Origin: Isoperla grammatica | Taxonomy: Eukaryota > Arthropoda > Insecta > Plecoptera > Perlodidae | DNA length: 64,000 nt | Assembly: GCA_945910005.1 (NCBI GenBank) | Contig: OX246743.1 | Span: forward strand, 6,727,084-6,791,083 | Direction of reading: 5' to 3' | Notes under the pieces: model-generated | What the model saw: the letters and a program-made list of their open reading frames with translations, nothing else | Databases searched by the model: none | Told to the model about the DNA's origin: nothing | Part shown: in pieces, positions 58,831 through 64,000 of the stretch | Layout of the letters: each line of letters starts with the position of its first letter | How positions within the stretch are numbered: the first letter of the stretch is position 1 | Program-made: the position numbers and the translations under genes

Positions 58831-59343
58831 TATTAATTAATAAATTATATATATCCATCTGAAGAGTAAACTAAGTAATGTTTTCTATGATGGAAGTTTA
58901 TTTTACCTTCTACGACGTCAACTTAACTTTCTTCATGCGTCTATGTTTTTATGCATTTCGCTTATTTGTTGCTATTTTCTTTGCCAATCTAGCGGTGGAA
59001 GTTGAAACAAGCAAACAGCAAGTTAGTGTATTTTGCTATTGACTCTCGCGGACGTACTTACTGCGCGAGTTGTAATGAGTTTTAGAGACAGACGTCGAGT
59101 GTTCATATCGTTGACAAGAAGTTGCGGAAACTTGTTTCATTTCCGGTTGCTTCAATATAAACGAAACTGTCTTGTGAGATGCGGGAATGCTCAAGGGAAC
59201 TATATAAATAGGTATAGGAATAAATACAGTTTTCAAACAGGTTGAAAAACCTTTCGAGATATTCCAATCATAAGCTGCAAGGAAGAACGATTATTTGTGT
59301 TGATAATTTTAACTCTAACGTTTTCTGCAATGTGTATGTATTC
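58831..59343. other. unassigned sequence left of the second hAT element
   Basis: Overlapping frames at 59033-59245 have no recognised domain. No repeat seen. Confidence 0.35.
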
Positions 59344-60038
59344 CAGTGCCTAATTTAAGGAAAAAGTGGAACTGCGCAAACAAGTCTTTAGAGGCAAAGC
59401 GCCGGGGGGTCTGGGGGGCGCGGCCCCCCAGATTAGCCCCGCAGGGTTTTTTTTTTTTTACCCGTTTTCAAGAACGTGTTTAACCTTGAAATGGCTTGAG
59501 ATGATCTTCAATACAATTTATTAGATTTACTATGGCATGTTTACACATTACAGAACTGTGGGACAAACTGGAGATCGCATTTTGGGATAGATAGCAGAAC
59601 ATACCGAACACTTATTAACTGAAGCCATGTCAAATTACAACATTTTAATTTTACCTAATTGTTTGCACATTTACCAACATGCATTTACGACTAAATTGAA
59701 GTTGCACGTTCTACAAATTTTTCTTTAAGGAAATTACGAACCGAATCGTTAAAATTCTACATAACCCCAACCAAAACTGTCAAGGTCACTGATTCCACCA
59801 TCGCACTGCTAGCGCTTACCTCCTCAGAAAACATGCAAAGTTAAATAGCCGAAAAAATTGTCATCTTAAGAATATACTTGTAGATTTAGTATAAGGCCTA
59901 TAAGATTAAAAAATAAAATAAAAATGTGGAATATCTTTAAAGACGAATTCTTAACTGCGCAAATCACAAATTGCATCTACGCAAATGACTTTTGCAACTG
60001 CGCAAACAGTGTCCAGCTGCGCACTAAATTAGGCACTG
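59344..60038. mobile_element. non-autonomous hAT transposon with 8-bp target duplication (second family)
   Basis: Ends are CAGTGCCTAATTTA and its exact reverse complement (14 bp). ATGTATTC flanks both sides (59336-59343 and 60039-60046). CAG termini and 8-bp duplications are diagnostic of hAT. Sub-terminal ACTGCGCAAA motifs occur near the left end (59370) and, in the same orientation, near the right end (59956 and 59998), with CTGCGCAC at 60017; such motifs often bind transposase. A GC hairpin TCTGGGGGG/CCCCCCAGA lies at 59410-59432. At 695 bp, with no transposase frame, it is deletion-derived. Its ends differ from the 7078 element, so it is a separate family. Confidence 0.95.
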
Positions 60039-60046
60039 ATGTATTC

Positions 60047-61285
60047 TGAAATGTTTCCAGGGCACCAATCCATACTTGTTCTTGTGAATATATTATGTAT
60101 TTTCTATGCTTTAAAGCAACCATTAATTAATAAAAAAAGGCTACACATAATATTATTATAAAAATAAAAAATGTATTATTAGTTATTACCAAGTTATTTT
60201 ATTTCACTACTTGGTAAATTACATTTATCTTGTGCAAAGAAGTGGTTGTTTGTGATTTTCCAAAGTTTGAAGTGTATATATACATTGTTAAATGTAAAGC
60301 TAATAACGTTTTTTTGTTAAAATGTCAATAATAAGACTTTTGATTAATATTTCTTCTCGGAAGTACGATGGAAGCTTAACGCAACTTTCCGACTTTTACG
60401 GCAGCATCAGAGTAAACGAACACTTTCCAGCAATTAATTTACAAATATTTGCTACGCTTTCATTTGTCCTGGCATTTTACTTTTAATGAAAAAGGCAGCG
60501 GGTTCTAATACAAAGGGAGGGATTGACTCACACCCACGCGGCAAAGTGTCGTGGGCGTTACGACACGATTCCTTTCATCTTCACGTCCACGCAGTTCAGA
60601 CAACAGCTCGTTGCCGTACAAGGAAGTCAAGGTCTTCTATAGAATCTAGAGAGTAACCAAGGTCCGTGCGGGGGCTCGTCGAACCATGGAGTTGTATCCG
60701 TAGGTCTACTATTATAAATCCATGGTCGAGCTCCCAAGTTTGGTCGTCCATCCATTTCCACAGTGTTAAAAACCAAGGTCCGTCCATCCCCTGGTGGAGA
60801 TCCGTTAGACGAGCTCCCGTCAGGGGATCTACTCCCTTGGGTCAAAATCAATTCTGGCTCAAAACGGCTTCATATCAAAATGAATAACTTAATTATATTT
60901 GGATTGTATCTACATTTTAGAGTGAAGTATTTTAAAATCAAATTTTACATAGTAAATGAGTGTATTTAAGAATTAATAAACCAGTATTCGTGCCCATGAG
61001 AAGACCTGACTTTGAGGTTTACCGAACCTCCCCCAGGGGATTGACGGAACTTTGAGGGCGGCTGTTTGTTTTGTAACATACCTTTCTATGAGCATGGCCT
61101 ACCGCAGTACTTTGCAGTATCACTCAATGTAGCCTTCACGTGACGCCACAGCTGCCATAATAATGTGTTGGCATTCATTGGAGCATTGGAGCTGTCAATA
61201 GAAGAAATCATCACATCATCAGAAGAAGGTCATCACGAGATATGAGGGTTTTAAGACGTGTATCCTCCAACAAATGTTACTAAAG

Positions 61286-61286
<1 letters not shown>
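60047..61286. other. unassigned sequence
   Basis: AACCAAGGTCCGT occurs twice (60655 and 60771) around CATGG and GAGCTC words, and short frames overlap on both strands. This may be a decayed element. CACGTGACGCCACAGCTGCC at 61137 resembles modules of the 26350 element. Confidence 0.35.
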
Positions 61287-61466
<180 letters not shown>

Positions 61467-63206
61467 ATTTATCCAACAACAGAATTAACAATTCCAGGCG
61501 CAATTGGATATGATATAATACATTGATAGGTTCTCATTAATACATATGTTTCAATAAAATAAACAAACACTCACTATTGAAACGACTTATGAAAAAAAAA
61601 ACACCAACTAAGGTAAGCGGTAGCTAAAACAATTAACCCCACTTATGTCATGAACATTATTTGTGGCATTATAAACCACACAAAGAGAAAAGAGTTTGTT
61701 TATTTTTATAACGACAAACAACAATGTTTTATAACAGTATAACTTCAACCAGACGCTCTGTTGTAACATTTCAATAATGAGTTGCAGTCGATGTTGTTTG
61801 GCCAACAACATGCCCGCCACGCGCATTAGATGAAAACATCTTCGTCTCAAAATACGGCACAGTTCATTTCTAAAATATAGAGTAGGAAGTTTTGTATAGC
61901 TACTTGAATAAGAGATTATAAAAAGTGAGTTATATAATTTACTAAACTATAGCGTTTACCGACGAATTTAAAATTATTTACAAAACCCTTCCGGGCTGGG
62001 TTATAGAGATTGAAGAAGTTTACATGTCCCAACCACGCATCCACATCACAACTACAGATCAAGAGAACGAACCAACTGTCAACTGAAGTAACAACTATTT
62101 AATTGTTTGTAAAACCTCGAGTCAGATAGACTACTTTAAAATATTTCAACTACGTAGAGCAGCGATCTTCAAAATTCTCATTCATGGAAATGTTACTGTC
62201 TCAACATCAAACACTCACCCCCCCCCCCCCCCCCCCCCCACGAATAACGCTGATACGAATGGTATATTAAGTAAAAACTAAAACGAAGTCCAACAATTTG
62301 GATTAAGTTATACTTTTTCCATATGTTACACGTATGGACGGTATAGGCCTACTACACGACATATAACGTATTGAAGAGGATTGGGTGCGGCCAGGAAACC
62401 ACTCTGAGTGTCCAGCGTGTAGTACTTTCGTACTACTCAAACTGCATGCACAACAATCCACATATTCCGGTTCTGTTTGTACAAAAAAATATAAAACTTA
62501 ACTGTTGTTTTACGTACAAAGAGGTTTTGTAAGATAAATGCACAGATTTTGTTTTCGGGTTCTAAAGTTCCATAAGATTTTCCATTTTTAGGAAGTTTTA
62601 CCCCTTGTTTAATTTAATTGTTTGCGTCCAAACTACATCGATTTTGAACAAAACCTCTTTGGACTTAGTATCATACAATCATTGTTAATAAGGACACACA
62701 AAATGAGCGTGATCAAATTAATAATGTAGAAATGAGATGATGTAGTACGAATGGTCTGCAAATCACACATTTGGCTCTGGTTGCTCTACTATGAGTTGCT
62801 CGTTTGGAAATGAAGCCACTTAAACTTGCTTTCAATGACACAACATGAGTAACTATTGTTACACGCTTTTAAAATAAAATAAGTACACTTTAAAAATGAA
62901 ATTGTTACAAACTAATTGATGTTGTTGGTGTCCCAAATGAAAAACCCCGGTGTCAAGTTTGTGAAAGACCCAGACTTTGCAAACAACTTATGTAGAGTAC
63001 TAAATACGTCTGTCGTATAAACGCTGTGCGTAGTCTAGCTAAACAGAGTAACAATAGAACATGGCATCCGTTAGAGCGGCTGACACGTGCTTGTCAAACG
63101 CTCAAGGAAAAATCTCAGATTTAAAAATCACGTGTGTGACATGTGCGCGCGGTTTAAATAACGAGCTCTGGGCGAATGAATAGCAACACTGTTGTCAGCA
63201 CAATGA
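61467..63206. other. unassigned AT-rich sequence with poly-C
   Basis: A poly-C run of 22 lies at 62218-62239. Otherwise no coding frame, repeat or transposon end was recognised. Confidence 0.4.
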
Positions 63207-63222
63207 GGGGGGGGGGGGGGGC
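63207..63222 (+). repeat. poly-G run of 16
   Basis: Uninterrupted G homopolymer just left of the 132-bp array. Confidence 0.95.
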
Positions 63223-63268
63223 TGGAGCCCATCAAACTAATTACTAGACCGGCTCAGAGGGTTGCGAT

Positions 63269-63664
63269 CCTCCGTTGCTTCTGACGCACAAGGTAATGGG
63301 ATTGCGTGAGGCAGTGGCGTGGTGTGGCGTTCCAGTGGCGTCTCTCTTCCAACGCATAGACTGAGCACAGCTAATATAAGCTGCGTGCTAGCGTTGCTAT
63401 CCTCCGTTGCTTCTGACGCACAAGGTAATGGAATTGCGTGGCGCAGTGGCGTGGTGTGGCGTTCCAGTGGCGTCTCTCTTCCAACGCATGGACTGAACAC
63501 AGCTAATATAAGCTGCGTGCTAGGGTTGCTATCCTCCGTTGCTTCTGACGCACAAGGTAATGGAATAGCGTGAGGCAGTGGCGTTGCAGTGGCGTGGTGT
63601 GGCGTGCCAGTGGCGTCTCTCTTCCAACGCATGGACTGAACACAGCTAATATAAGCTGCGTGCT
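63269..63664. repeat. 132-bp tandem repeat, three copies
   Basis: CCTCCGTTGCTTCTGACGC starts at 63269, 63401 and 63533, exactly 132 bp apart, with GTGGCGTGGTGTGGCGTTCC and CTAATATAAGCTGCGTGCTA. The third copy has a small internal change (GTTGCAGTGGCG). Since 132 is divisible by three, frames stay open on both strands; not a gene. Confidence 0.93.
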
Positions 63665-64000
63665 CCTGCGCCGCTACGAGGATCTGCGCTAATTAACGTG
63701 CTATAAGCTGATTAGCTCTTTTCTCTACCCAGCGAGGATGTGGTGGGCAAAACCATTCAAAGGTTTTTGTTTGTTTTGTTTCATTCTATCCAGTGCTCGT
63801 CACTTCAAGACTTCTTATTACTCCCGTTATCTGAGTCGAATTGAATACATATATATGTTATACCTCTGAATGTGGTTTCAGAGAGTTTGATACTGTACAG
63901 CGGACTGTAGATATAAATAGAGGAGCTGGTATTGATTACTCTTGTTAGAGTTGGAAATATGTAGAACAAAATATTAAAGCAATGCCAGCCGACCACCTCA
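63665..64000. other. unassigned sequence at right edge
   Basis: No feature recognised. A 63-codon minus-strand frame has no domain. Confidence 0.35.

Noticed and set aside
63237..63632. 131-codon minus-strand frame
   Set aside because: Three translated copies of a 132-bp tandem unit, with no independent coding evidence.

Overview
This is repeat-dominated animal DNA. It has introns and splice-like sites, tRNA-derived SINE-like heads, a Ty3/gypsy LTR retrotransposon, non-LTR retrotransposon 3' ends, hAT-type and foldback DNA transposons, many megasatellite-like arrays and long perfect microsatellites. No operons, rRNA or bacterial genes are seen. A short run of TTAGG-like units (about 32140-32180) and the transposon families suggest an arthropod, but this is inference. 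I recognise no named host gene.

Layout. 1-3055 is an 80-bp tandem array that runs off the left edge. 4752-5463 is a 93-bp array full of CRE and CCAAT motifs, ending at a GC-rich stretch with a strong splice donor (5532). 7078-7779 is a non-autonomous hAT element with a perfect 8-bp target duplication. 8663-14244 is a 5.6-kb array of ~51-bp units. Two short, splice-flanked, phase-compatible candidate coding exons lie at 16318-16414 (with ATG) and 18566-18631, separated by 35-bp and 37-bp arrays. 19831-22040 is a 43-bp array. 22964-23857 is the broken 3' end of a non-LTR retrotransposon set between AAT microsatellites, followed by a foldback element at 24234-24517. 24.5-33 kb is mostly unassigned, with one ~1-kb terminal-inverted-repeat element, a 102-bp array and tRNA-like SINE pieces. 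33475-34908 holds adjacent 96-bp and 105-bp arrays.

The only long intact gene is the gag-pol of a complete Ty3/gypsy retrotransposon (36079-41780). Its two 261-bp LTRs look identical. It has a tRNA-Lys primer-binding site, a polypurine tract and a 4-bp target duplication, and it sits inside the left arm of an older inverted-repeat element. Then comes a ~15-kb satellite (42387-57710; 134-bp unit with a 43-bp sub-repeat), interrupted at 45808-47462 by a 1.65-kb foldback element with a perfect 9-bp target duplication. A second hAT element (59344-60038, 8-bp duplication) and a 132-bp array (63269-63664) complete the window.

How parts work together: the retrotransposon carries every cis and trans part of its own cycle. 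The hAT and foldback elements have no transposase here and would depend on one supplied elsewhere. Possible host transcription is limited to a hypothetical + strand gene using the 5.5-kb donor and the 16.3-kb and 18.6-kb exons, with most of the arrays at 8.6-18.5 kb as intron sequence.
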